DNA from: Nitrobacter winogradskyi Nb-255
GTDB taxonomy: Bacteria > Pseudomonadota > Alphaproteobacteria > Rhizobiales > Xanthobacteraceae
Assembly (NCBI RefSeq): GCF_000012725.1
Contig: NC_007406.1
Coordinates: 3,004,001-3,068,000 of the forward strand
Length of the DNA stretch: 64,000 nt
Direction: 5' to 3'
Part shown: one piece after another, positions 56,486-63,887 of the stretch
How the letters are laid out: each line of letters opens with the position of its first letter
Numbering within the stretch: the first letter of the stretch is position 1
Program-made: the position numbers and the translations under genes
Notes under the pieces: generated by a model
Databases searched by the model: none
Told to the model about the DNA's origin: nothing
The model's input: the letters and a program-made list of their open reading frames with translations, nothing else

Positions 56486-57430
56486 TCAGTAGCTTTCGAT
56501 GTCGTTGACGAGAACGGCGGTGCACATCCGTCCCAGCGCAGCGTCGCGCGCGGCCTGCCAGTCGAAGCTGGCCTGCACGCCCTGCGGTCCGGAAATCTCG
56601 ATCCGCGGGCGCGGCAGATAGACGGCGTGGACGGTGAAGGTGAAGCTCTGGCCCGAGGTCAGGCCGTAGGCGAATTCCAGTTCGCAAGGGGTGCCACCGA
56701 TCGCCTGGCTGACGAGCGTGCTGTCGGCGAAGCGGACCTCCGTGCGGCCGGTGAGCGCGGCAATCGAAGGATCGGCGCCGTCGATCATGCCGTCGGCGCG
56801 GATGGTCTCGATCCGGTCGAGATTGTTGGCATAGGTGATCTCGGTCGAAACCACGTTGCCCAGGGCGGTGCCGTTGCGTTTGATCGAGCCGTTGAAGTGG
56901 CCGAACCGGATCAGGTCCAGTTCCGCCGGTGTTCCCGCGCCGCTGGTCGTGGCCACGGTCTCGCCCTGCGCCACCAGCCGCGCGGTGGCGGTGAGCAGGC
57001 CCGAACGCTGCATCTGCCAGCTGAGCTGGTCCAGCACCACGCCGGAATACATTGCGTAGCGCGGCACCTCGGGCATGGCGGTCTCGATCGCCATGCTGGG
57101 CAGCGTCCAGCTGCCGGACTGGAACGTATGGGTATATGGACCGGGCGAGCTTCCGGTGGTGGTCGGCGCGCCGAAGGCCGCCTTCAGCCAGAAGCCGAAG
57201 GCCTCGGCATCGATCGGCACCACCACATCGCCATCGGCGGTCACCGCGTCCTTGATGGGCGCAAGAGGATCGCGGCCATAGCCCAGAAGCTCCGAGTTCA
57301 GAAGCGGCTGTTCCGCCCCGAGCGTGGCGCTGGCAAAGGGCATCCGGGTGTAGCCGCTGCCGGGCGGCGTGCCATAGGTCGTCTCGAACGCGAGCGCCAT
57401 CCGCGCCCGCGCCCCTTGGGCGCGTGCCAT
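56486..57430 (-). CDS. Phage tail tube protein
   Basis: 314 residues from the ATG at 57428-57430 with AAGGAGA upstream (MARAQGARARMALAFETTYG). Beta-rich with Gly/Thr runs (GDVVVPIDAEAFGFWLKAAF, SPGPYTHTFQSGSWTLPSMA, VVSTEITYANNLDRIETIRA, DGMIDGADP), the pattern of siphovirus tail tube proteins, with an Ig-like C-terminus (IEISGPQGVQASFDWQAARD). It would stack in hexamers to form the tail tube. The frame upstream to 57601 belongs to another gene. Confidence 0.8.
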   Translation of the reverse strand: MARAQGARARMALAFETTYGTPPGSGYTRMPFASATLGAEQPLLNSELLGYGRDPLAPIKDAVTADGDVVVPIDAEAFGFWLKAAFGAPTTTGSSPGPYTHTFQSGSWTLPSMAIETAMPEVPRYAMYSGVVLDQLSWQMQRSGLLTATARLVAQGETVATTSGAGTPAELDLIRFGHFNGSIKRNGTALGNVVSTEITYANNLDRIETIRADGMIDGADPSIAALTGRTEVRFADSTLVSQAIGGTPCELEFAYGLTSGQSFTFTVHAVYLPRPRIEISGPQGVQASFDWQAARDAALGRMCTAVLVNDIESY

Positions 57431-57453
57431 ATCGGTCTCCTTGTCGAAGGGGT

Positions 57454-57597
57454 TCAGCCGAGCGGGTCGGCTGTGGAATAATGCAGTACCACCGGGATGA
57501 CGGCCGCCTTCAGGCTGGCCGCGCCATCCACCGGCAGATCGACGGGCTGTGGGGCCTCCGCCTCCACCCATAGGATGGTTCCGCGAGCGGTGGGCAT
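57454..57597 (-). pseudogene. Phage tail terminator-like remnant (47 aa)
   Basis: ATG at 57595-57597: MPTARGTILWVEAEAPQPVD followed by LPVDGAASLKAAVIPVVLHY. I recognise the part from WVEAEAPQPVDLPV to the end as the C-terminus of the tail terminator protein that precedes the tail tube gene in such phages. The normal protein is ~130 residues; here the 5' part is gone at the border with the PIN cassette. Small size makes this moderately uncertain. Confidence 0.5.
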
Positions 57598-57623
57598 GCA
57601 ATGAGCCTGTAACCTGTCAGTGC

Positions 57624-58334
57624 TCAGGCTTGGGTATTTAAGCCCAGCCTGTAAGCCGCTTCGTGCAGGGCGCGAGCATATTCGATGCCAACCACCGCGA
57701 ACTCCTGCGCGATATCAGCATGTAGCTGCGAGCCTGGTCGCTCAATGAACTCCGCCGTGTTCGAAGAGGCAAAGACAATTCTCTCGGTGTAGCCCTTCAC
57801 GCGGAGTTCTTTCGCGAGCGTCAGGTAGGTTTCGACAACCAGGCAGTCCTTAAACGAATCTTTACCTTGGCGCGCAGGTGTGGCTCTCTGCATCATCCTT
57901 CGATGGGCGCGCCCAGTCAGAGTGTCAGTCGTAGGCGCAACGAGAGAAGCGTCGACCCAGTCCACGAGGATTAACTCGCATCGCGAAACGGCGTTCAACC
58001 CGTGTGAAAGATCAGCTTGACCGTTCACACCGAGCGCGCCGCTCCAGCCATCAATCCTTTGCAGCTCAATCTGCAGCTTGCGTAGACCGTCTTCCGTCTC
58101 CTGACGAACTCTTCCCCGGTTATCGCTGAGTTCGTCACAAACTTGGCTGGCAACGACTGAGCCAACTGATCCGATCAGTTTGACGGCCTCTGCGATTGCC
58201 TTAGCAGACAGAACTGATCGTGCATCCACGTTATCGCGGCGTGGTGATCTCAAGATATCGAGCAGAATGCATGTATCTGGCAAGATTAGAGGAACCTGAG
58301 CCGCAACGATGTCATCCAAGTTTTGGAGTGTCAC
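57624..58334 (-). CDS. PIN-domain-like protein (236 aa)
   Basis: GTG start at 58332-58334, with GAGGGG nine bases upstream overlapping the 3' end of the partner gene. PIN-type acidic residues are visible: LILPDTCILLDILR (Asp20), QVCDELSDNRG (Glu), GKDSFKDCLVVETYL (two Asp) and VFASSNTAEF. PIN domains are metal-dependent ribonucleases, often toxins or RNA-targeting effectors. The gene follows the 221-residue unknown gene by five bases and lies inside a prophage tail module. Base composition appears less GC-rich than the phage genes. Possible toxin or anti-phage nuclease; not established. Confidence 0.75.
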   Translation of the reverse strand: MTLQNLDDIVAAQVPLILPDTCILLDILRSPRRDNVDARSVLSAKAIAEAVKLIGSVGSVVASQVCDELSDNRGRVRQETEDGLRKLQIELQRIDGWSGALGVNGQADLSHGLNAVSRCELILVDWVDASLVAPTTDTLTGRAHRRMMQRATPARQGKDSFKDCLVVETYLTLAKELRVKGYTERIVFASSNTAEFIERPGSQLHADIAQEFAVVGIEYARALHEAAYRLGLNTQA

Positions 58335-58339
58335 GGCGC

Positions 58340-59005
58340 TTATCCCCTCGTGAGGCGATCATACGTCTCAAGAAGAGAAATTCCCTTTTCGTAGTCGATG
58401 GCGAGTTTTTGCGCGGATTGCTCATCCCACCCGTCGATCTCGACGAGCCATTGAATAAGAATATCGGTGCCGAGTGGCGGCCCACCGAGGTGCACCGCCA
58501 CAACAAATTGCTCCCATCGCTCAGCATCATTGGGATGAGAATTGGTTGTGCTTTTGTTTGCCAAAACTGAAAAGCGCCGCAAAGATTCTGCAGCACCCTT
58601 CGAAATCCAGCTATCGAGCTGGCGGACAGGCTCTGTGATGTTGACGTTGAATTCGAATTCCCGCTGGGCTGGCTGGACTACTTTTCTTACAAAGTCCTGT
58701 AATAAGGCGTTGTACTCGGAGACACTCAGCTGACCTTGCTCGGCGGGCACAATGTTCGTAACGGCATATCCATTTTCTCGCTGCCATAGGGTCAGTGCCG
58801 CCATCGGTCGGTCGGAACCGACGTAACGAAACTGGATGATGTCTTCATCGCCGCCAGAATATTTGCGAAGTTCTGTTTCCTGGTCTGCATCATGAACCCA
58901 GTCCGGCGTCTGATGGTTCACAAGGCATGTTCGGATTGCGTTCAGGTCGCCTTGGGCTGGTGCCAACGTCAGATCCTGAAATGCTTCTATTCCCTGTGTC
59001 GACAC
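58340..59005 (-). CDS. Unknown protein upstream of the PIN gene (221 aa)
   Basis: GTG start at 59003-59005 (MSTQGIEAFQDLTLAPAQGD) with GGGAG upstream. No membrane segment or known motif. The middle looks alpha/beta (YVGSDRPMAALTLWQRENGY, FNVNITEPVRQLDSWISKGA), the end is Trp-rich and acidic (ILIQWLVEIDGWDEQSAQKL). Immediately upstream of a PIN gene, five bases apart, so likely its antitoxin, adaptor or sensor. I do not recognise the family. Confidence 0.7.
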   Translation of the reverse strand: MSTQGIEAFQDLTLAPAQGDLNAIRTCLVNHQTPDWVHDADQETELRKYSGGDEDIIQFRYVGSDRPMAALTLWQRENGYAVTNIVPAEQGQLSVSEYNALLQDFVRKVVQPAQREFEFNVNITEPVRQLDSWISKGAAESLRRFSVLANKSTTNSHPNDAERWEQFVVAVHLGGPPLGTDILIQWLVEIDGWDEQSAQKLAIDYEKGISLLETYDRLTRG

Positions 59006-59067
59006 CTTGGCGCTCCCGTGCTTTTAGTGGTCTATCCATAGCCTGACGCAGGTCTGGAATTCTAGAT

Positions 59068-59102
59068 GGTCTCTCGTCGCTGCTGCGAAACGCCGGGAGA
59101 CC
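59068..59102. repeat. Inverted repeat at the right border of the PIN cassette
   Basis: GGTCTCTC (59068-59075) and GGGAGACC (59095-59102) pair with one mismatch. It sits between the cassette and the DUF6441 gene and could be its operator, a terminator for the upstream phage gene, or a relic of insertion. Confidence 0.5.
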
Positions 59103-59137
59103 AGAAAAGACTAGCGGTGCCTGCCGCAGCAGCTATT

Positions 59138-59770
59138 TCAAGGCATTCGCCCGTCCACCCAGTTCGCCACGATCTGCCCCGGCACCGCATCGCGCATCCG
59201 CTCGGCGTCCCGTGCGAGGTCCAGCCGCTTCGGCAGCCTGACCTGCGGGACCAGCAGGAAGATCGGCACGGTGGCCAGCCCCCGACCGGTCTTCGACCGT
59301 GACGCAACCGCACGGCCCCTGCTGTTCAGCCGCCCCTCGGCGACCAGCAGGCTCGGACCGGTGCGGCGATAGACGAAGCGCAGGCGCAGGCCGGTGCGGC
59401 GTTCCCATTCACCGGGAGTGATCCGCCCGCCGCGCAGGGACTTGCCCGCCGCAGGCGTCGGGATCGTCAGCCAGAAGCCGTTCTTCGAGCGGATCAGCGG
59501 GCCGGTGTCGTGCGCGCCGACGATCACCGGCGCCTTCGACCAGACCAGCGCAGCCGCATTGAGACTGGTCCTGCCTTTCGGGAACTGCTCCGACCGGATG
59601 GTGCGGGCAAGCCGCGCCCCGAGACCCGCGCCGGTAATCTGCGCGCGCCAGGCGGTCTTGAGGCCGGTCCCGGCGTCGCGCATTGCTGATGTGACGGCCT
59701 TCTCACCGGCCTTCACCTCCTCGTCCATCAGGCGGACGATATCGCCGACGATGCTGACGCCGAGTTTCAT
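59138..59770 (-). CDS. Phage DUF6441 family protein
   Basis: 210 residues from the ATG at 59768-59770 (MKLGVSIVGDIVRLMDEEVK). Family features: AWRAQITGAGLGARLARTIR, ALVWSKAPVIVGAHDTGPLI, WLTIPTPAAGK, and GEWERRTGLRLRFVYRR. Found in head-tail modules of alphaproteobacterial siphophages, a probable HK97 gp10-like completion protein. ATGA overlap with the head-tail joining gene upstream. Confidence 0.82.
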   Translation of the reverse strand: MKLGVSIVGDIVRLMDEEVKAGEKAVTSAMRDAGTGLKTAWRAQITGAGLGARLARTIRSEQFPKGRTSLNAAALVWSKAPVIVGAHDTGPLIRSKNGFWLTIPTPAAGKSLRGGRITPGEWERRTGLRLRFVYRRTGPSLLVAEGRLNSRGRAVASRSKTGRGLATVPIFLLVPQVRLPKRLDLARDAERMRDAVPGQIVANWVDGRMP

Positions 59771-60078
59771 GCGGGCCTCAGATCGAGAGTCCAGACGAGC
59801 CGTTCGCGGTCGCGAACGGGTTCACCCTGAATGAGAAAGGCGTCGCCGCCGATCTCGATGCGATCACCGGGACGCGGGTTCGGAACCTCGGTCACGCGCA
59901 GGTCGATCCGCGTTGTTTCCGACCAGAGCCGCGCATCACCGAAGTCGGTGATCGCATCGGCCCGTCGGGCAACGACGCGCACCGGAACGGACACGCCGCC
60001 ATTGGCGATGTAGACCGCGTCCCGCCCGATGTTCGGATCGGCGAAGAGCGCACTGAGCGCGGCGGCGAAAGCACTCAT
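59767..60078 (-). CDS. Phage head-tail joining protein
   Basis: 103 residues (MSAFAAALSALFADPNIGRD). Pattern AVYIANGGVSVPVRVVARRA, then PNPRPGDRIEIGGDAFLIQG and LVWTLDLRPA at the end fits head-tail joining/stopper proteins. Its start overlaps the upstream DUF2190 stop by one base (TGATG). Confidence 0.75.
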   Translation of the reverse strand: MSAFAAALSALFADPNIGRDAVYIANGGVSVPVRVVARRADAITDFGDARLWSETTRIDLRVTEVPNPRPGDRIEIGGDAFLIQGEPVRDRERLVWTLDLRPA

Positions 60079-60413
60079 CAGAAGCTCGCGTTCAGGCGCA
60101 CCCTACCGATGGTGTCGCCCGCGCCGCTCGCCACGGCCTCGACGGCCACCCCGATGAGCGCGTTGTCGGTCGAAACGGTCGTGGTGCGCTTGTTGGTATC
60201 GTCCCAATAGACCCTTGCGCCGACGGTCCAAGCCTGGCTGCCGACCTTCGTCAGGTCGAAGACGCCGACGAGCGCGGTCTCGACGGGTTCGCCACTGGCG
60301 GCGGTGCCTGCGGCCACGCCGAAGACGGAGCCGACGAGCAGGCCGTCGCCGGAGACGACGGCATAGGGGGCGGTCAGAGTGATGGTGTTGCCGGGCTGGA
60401 CGTAGTTCTTCAT
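60078..60413 (-). CDS. DUF2190 family phage protein (capsid decoration)
   Basis: 111 residues from the ATG at 60411-60413. MKNYVQPGNTITLTAPYAVV, GDGLLVGSVFGVAAGTAASG, and ARVYWDDTNKRTTTV are the DUF2190 signature; some members decorate phage capsids. Part of the head-tail module reading leftward. Confidence 0.9.
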   Translation of the reverse strand: MKNYVQPGNTITLTAPYAVVSGDGLLVGSVFGVAAGTAASGEPVETALVGVFDLTKVGSQAWTVGARVYWDDTNKRTTTVSTDNALIGVAVEAVASGAGDTIGRVRLNASF

Positions 60414-60490
60414 CGCGAGGGTCCTTTCGGAAAAGCGAAGGGCGGCCCGTCAGGACCGCCCGGATGTCAGGGTTCGGGATGGGGTGCGCG

Positions 60491-60751
60491 TTACGCGCCC
60501 GGGTTCTTGTAGAGGCCGCGCCAGTCGATGGCCTTGGCGCCGAAGTCGAGGCGGCACTTGATCTCGACGCCGTCGACGTCGAAGCCGTTGCGGGTCTCGA
60601 TGTACGCGCCCTGCTGCCCTTCGAGATAGGCATACTCGATGGTGTCGATCTGGGCCGGTGAGGCCGCCAGATACCAGGCGGTCTCGCTGGCGGCATCGAG
60701 CCGGGGCTCGCTGATCGGCGCCAGCGTGCGGATCGCGCCGTATCCGCGCAA
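60491..60751 (-). pseudogene. Phage prohead protease/major capsid C-terminal remnant
   Basis: About 86 residues (RGYGAIRTLAPISEPRLDAA, TIEYAYLEGQQGAYIETRNG, DWRGLYKNPGA), matching the C-terminus of phage prohead protease/major capsid fusions. Only a TTG marks the apparent start and a TGA lies directly before it, so the frame is open only because the 5' part was deleted at about 60751-60760. The next known sequence is a recombinase remnant. Confidence 0.75.
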
Positions 60752-60857
60752 TCATCTCCACGACCAGCATCTCCCACCACCTGCTTCGTTACAAAGCAGG
60801 CAGCGCAACAGACCAACCTTCAGGGGGTCAATTTTGGACGCCGATCCCCCGGCTTAG

Positions 60858-61478
60858 AGGGTCAATATTGCAGGCCGAATGACACACAAGGGTAAGGCCT
60901 ATCCCGGCGAGCATGCGGCCATCATCGACGAGCGGCTATGGGATCAGGTCCATGCCATCCTGCGGGAGAGCCCGCGCAAGCGGGCCAACAATAGCCGCGC
61001 CCAAGCGCCTGCACTCCTGAAGGGACTGATCTTTACGGCCACAGGTGCCGCCATGACACCGAGCAGCACGAAGAAGGGTGCACGGCGATACCGATACTAC
61101 GTCTCGATGGACGTCATCCGGAACCGCGAAACCGGCGAGGAGGACATTCCGCATCGCCTCCCTGCCGATACAGTGGAAGCAGCCGTCGTGAACGAATTGC
61201 GGCGGGTCATGCGCGGCCCGGAAATCACGGCGCAGGTCATTGCCCACTTGGAGCGTGAGGGTCACGCGTTTGCCGAGACGGACGCGATCTCCGCACTGCA
61301 AAAGTTCGAGGACGTCTGGGGCCAACTATTCCCTGCGGAGTAGGCCCGGATCGTGCAGTTGCTGGTGCGAAGGGTCACCGTGACGGCTGAGGGGCTGGTC
61401 ATCGATGTTCGGACTGACGGTGTCTCGGGCGTCATGCGGGACATGATGGCACCACGAACAAGGGAGGCGGCTGAATGA
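60858..61478 (+). pseudogene. Large serine recombinase C-terminal remnant with a nonsense codon
   Basis: In frame from 60858, GRMTHKGKAYPGEHAAIIDE matches the region after the recombinase domain in large serine recombinases. ALLKGLIFTATGAAMTPSST and KKGARRYRYYVSMDVIRNRE are the zinc-ribbon-like region, with its cysteines absent. A TAG at 61341-61343 interrupts, then the same frame continues RIVQLLVRRVTVTAEGLVID to TGA at 61476-61478, overlapping the next ATG. In intact relatives I would expect CAG (Gln) at that codon. The resolvase catalytic domain is missing entirely. Confidence 0.8.
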
Positions 61479-61858
61479 TCAAAACCGACGATACCATCCA
61501 ACTCTTCGTCCCGCTCAAAGTCCGCAAGCAGAACGGGCGGCCGAAGATCATGCCGCCTGCCAACTATCTGCCCAGCGAAGACCGGACACAGGATCCGCAC
61601 ATCCTTCGCGCCATTGGCCGGGCTTGGGGCTGGCGACGGCGCATGGAAGCTGGCGAATTCAATACGGTCACCGATCTGGCGAAATCGGTTGGGCTCGCAG
61701 AGCGCCATGTTAGCCGACAACTGCGGCTCGCCTACCTCGCGCCCGGTGTCCTCAAACGTTTGGTCTACAGACGCGACGTACCTGTCGTGACCCTGTTGAA
61801 ACTGACCGATGTCGCGGCCCTGCCATGGGACGAGCAGCCGGAGCGGGTGTTCGACTGA
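61475..61858 (+). CDS. Small protein downstream of the serine recombinase (127 aa)
   Basis: ATG at 61475 inside the recombinase stop (ATGA). MIKTDDTIQLFVPLKVRKQN, KIMPPANYLPSEDRTQDPHI, then an HTH-like segment (TVTDLAKSVGLAERHVSRQL). This type of gene regularly follows large serine recombinases in alphaproteobacteria. Possibly a directionality or regulatory factor; not shown. Intact, unlike its recombinase. Confidence 0.75.
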   Translation: MIKTDDTIQLFVPLKVRKQNGRPKIMPPANYLPSEDRTQDPHILRAIGRAWGWRRRMEAGEFNTVTDLAKSVGLAERHVSRQLRLAYLAPGVLKRLVYRRDVPVVTLLKLTDVAALPWDEQPERVFD

Positions 61859-61861
61859 GCC

Positions 61862-62695
61862 TCAGTGAAAGCTCGCCTGAAACGTGGTCGCGGTCAGCGA
61901 GACATGCGCGTCCAGTGGCGGGTGCAACTCGAAGGCCTTCGGCTCGCGGGAGAAATTCCACAGCCGGAACAGGCGCCATTCCGAGCGCCGCTCCTCGGCC
62001 ACGGCCAGTTCGTTGCGGGTGATGTGGAAGGGCGTGCGCTCCCATCCATTCGTGGTCTTCACCTCGATCAGGCGCGACCGCCCGTCCGGTGCAAAGCTCT
62101 CAATGTCATAGCCCGCGCCGTCGCCATCCTCTTCCGACACCCAGCGTACCTTCCGCGCCAGATCCTCACGCCCCACGGCCTGAAGCGACGCCCGTTCATG
62201 CGCCAGCACACGTTCCTCGCCCGCGCGACCGAGACTGCGATTTCGCTCGTCCCGCCCCGCGACATCGAATTTGCGGGCGATGTGCAGCATCTGCTCCAGC
62301 TCCTGCGGCGGTGGCTGGTTGGACAGCGTGGGAGGTGGGCCGATCCAGAGCTGCGCGGCCTCTTGCAGGCCGGTGGCCGGATGCGTGCCGGGCATCTGGC
62401 CGAGCCAGTCGGGATTGAACGCGAGCCAGCGCGCCACCGCATCGACCAGCGTCATCTGGAAATTGAACGCCGGCTTGTAGCCGGGGATCCAGTCTTCGCC
62501 GAGCCCTTTCAGCACCGCACTGATGTTCTGGTGCTTGAACTCGATCGACGTGCGTGTGCGGTCGATCCGTTCCTGAAGCTGCCGGTCGTGCTCGGCCTTA
62601 TTGTAGGGACGCCCGGCGATGTCGTCGGCCAGCATCGCGAAGTAATCCGCGACGATCAGGTCGTTCTCTTCATCCGTCCAGGGCCCGTTCGACAT
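61862..62695 (-). CDS. DUF3883 domain protein (possible nuclease)
   Basis: 277 residues, ATG at 62693-62695 (MSNGPWTDEENDLIVADYFA). The C-terminal domain has GYDIESFAPDGRSRLIEVKT with further TNGWERTPFHITRNELAVAEE, the DUF3883 core with D...EVKTT resembling PD-(D/E)xK nucleases (Asp, Glu, Lys). The N-terminal half is unassigned (helical, EFKHQNISAVLKGLGEDW). DUF3883 proteins are frequent in defence islands. Nuclease activity is inference. Confidence 0.78.
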   Translation of the reverse strand: MSNGPWTDEENDLIVADYFAMLADDIAGRPYNKAEHDRQLQERIDRTRTSIEFKHQNISAVLKGLGEDWIPGYKPAFNFQMTLVDAVARWLAFNPDWLGQMPGTHPATGLQEAAQLWIGPPPTLSNQPPPQELEQMLHIARKFDVAGRDERNRSLGRAGEERVLAHERASLQAVGREDLARKVRWVSEEDGDGAGYDIESFAPDGRSRLIEVKTTNGWERTPFHITRNELAVAEERRSEWRLFRLWNFSREPKAFELHPPLDAHVSLTATTFQASFH

Positions 62696-62704
62696 TGCGC
62701 CAGG

Positions 62705-63887
62705 CTAGAGGGAAGAAGTCGGCCTGTCATCAGCAGCTTCTGATGTCGCGGGATAGAGCTTTGTGTCGGCTTGGGGCTTGCGCTTCCCCGGCGGCAAATC
62801 GAAACGCAAAAAGCCCGCCTTGTGCTGGCCCACAGCGATGTCCTTGACGTGGGTCCCGCGCACAGGAACCTGCTCCATGACGAGAGGCGCAGCGCTTTCG
62901 AACGCGATTCCTGGTTGTGATCGCACCAGCCCGAGCAGCGTTTCGGTCGCCCAACCCATGTTTGCGGCGCAACCGACACCGTCGCGTTGAGCCTCGAACT
63001 CAATGATCTGTTCCTCTGAGAACAATGACGGTTGGCCACTCTCGGTTATCTTGATGTTCTGCCTTGTACGAATGGCTTCCTTTTCGACGAGTGCCTGCAC
63101 ATCACGAAAAACCGAAACTCCGTGCGAATTGTGCGTGCCAAGGATCAGCCGCATCTTGATGCGGTCTTCCCGAGGCTTACGGATCACGATGTCGGGCAGA
63201 TGCGTGGCAGCACCCGCTTCCTTCATCTTCGCCTTGAAGAGCCTGAGAACCTTCTCCTCGTTGGAAATGTCGGGAAGAGCCTCGAAAGCCGGCCGCCAGG
63301 CCGGGTCAGCAAGGAAGCGCCCGACCGATGTCGCAACACCATCCCATCCCGCATGACTTCACATGCTCCGACATGAAGTTGAACAGAACCTCACCGCGCA
63401 GATCCTTCAAAAACGAGAAGATCGGGCGGCTATCGACATTCCATCCGGTTGGGTCAATGAATGTGAACGTGAAGCTGTCTCGAACGTCGCTGCAAGCTGC
63501 CTGAATACCTGAAAGGTTGTCCTCGAACGCGCCTGAGAACACCTTGATATCGAAATCAGTTTTGCTTGTTGCAAATGCTTGGAGCTTGGCGAGAGACTCG
63601 GGGTTCTTCTCGCAGAATCGGAAACGGACCCTGAGATTCGAGTGGCCGAGATTCGTGAGGATACCTCGGACATTCTCGAGCGTTGTCAGCGCGAGAGCAA
63701 ACGACGTATCTGACAGGGATTCGGAGTCCGAATTCCGCCAAGGACCGGCGAAAGCATCGACAAAATTAAAGACGGGCGAACGTCCCTGAAAAAGTTTGTA
63801 GGCCGCATTCTCCAGATACTTCTGCAAGAATAAGTGTTTGATAAACGACTGTTCTCGGCCCTGGTAATGGTTGATGTTAAGCCGCAT
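62705..63887 (-). pseudogene. tcmP: Three-Cys-motif partner protein TcmP, frameshifted
   Basis: ATG at 63885-63887: MRLNINHYQGREQSFIKHLF followed by LQKYL, FNFVDAFAGPW and FTFTFIDPTGW, the TcmP pattern. The frame closes at 63306 after HVKSCGMGWCC, but a +1 frame picks up at about 63338-63360 and continues (FLADPAWRPAFEALPDISNE, then NIKITESGQPSLFSEEQIIE) to the stop at 62705. One indel breaks an otherwise complete ~395-residue protein. Start overlaps the upstream gene by one base (TAATG). It may be natural or a sequencing error. Confidence 0.8.

Noticed and set aside
60936-61325. Possible intact short gene in the recombinase remnant antisense
   Set aside because: No motif; the sense strand explains the sequence.
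61262-61720. 152-codon minus-strand frame opposite the recombinase remnant and its partner gene
   Set aside because: Antisense to sequence with recognisable recombinase and partner protein on the plus strand.
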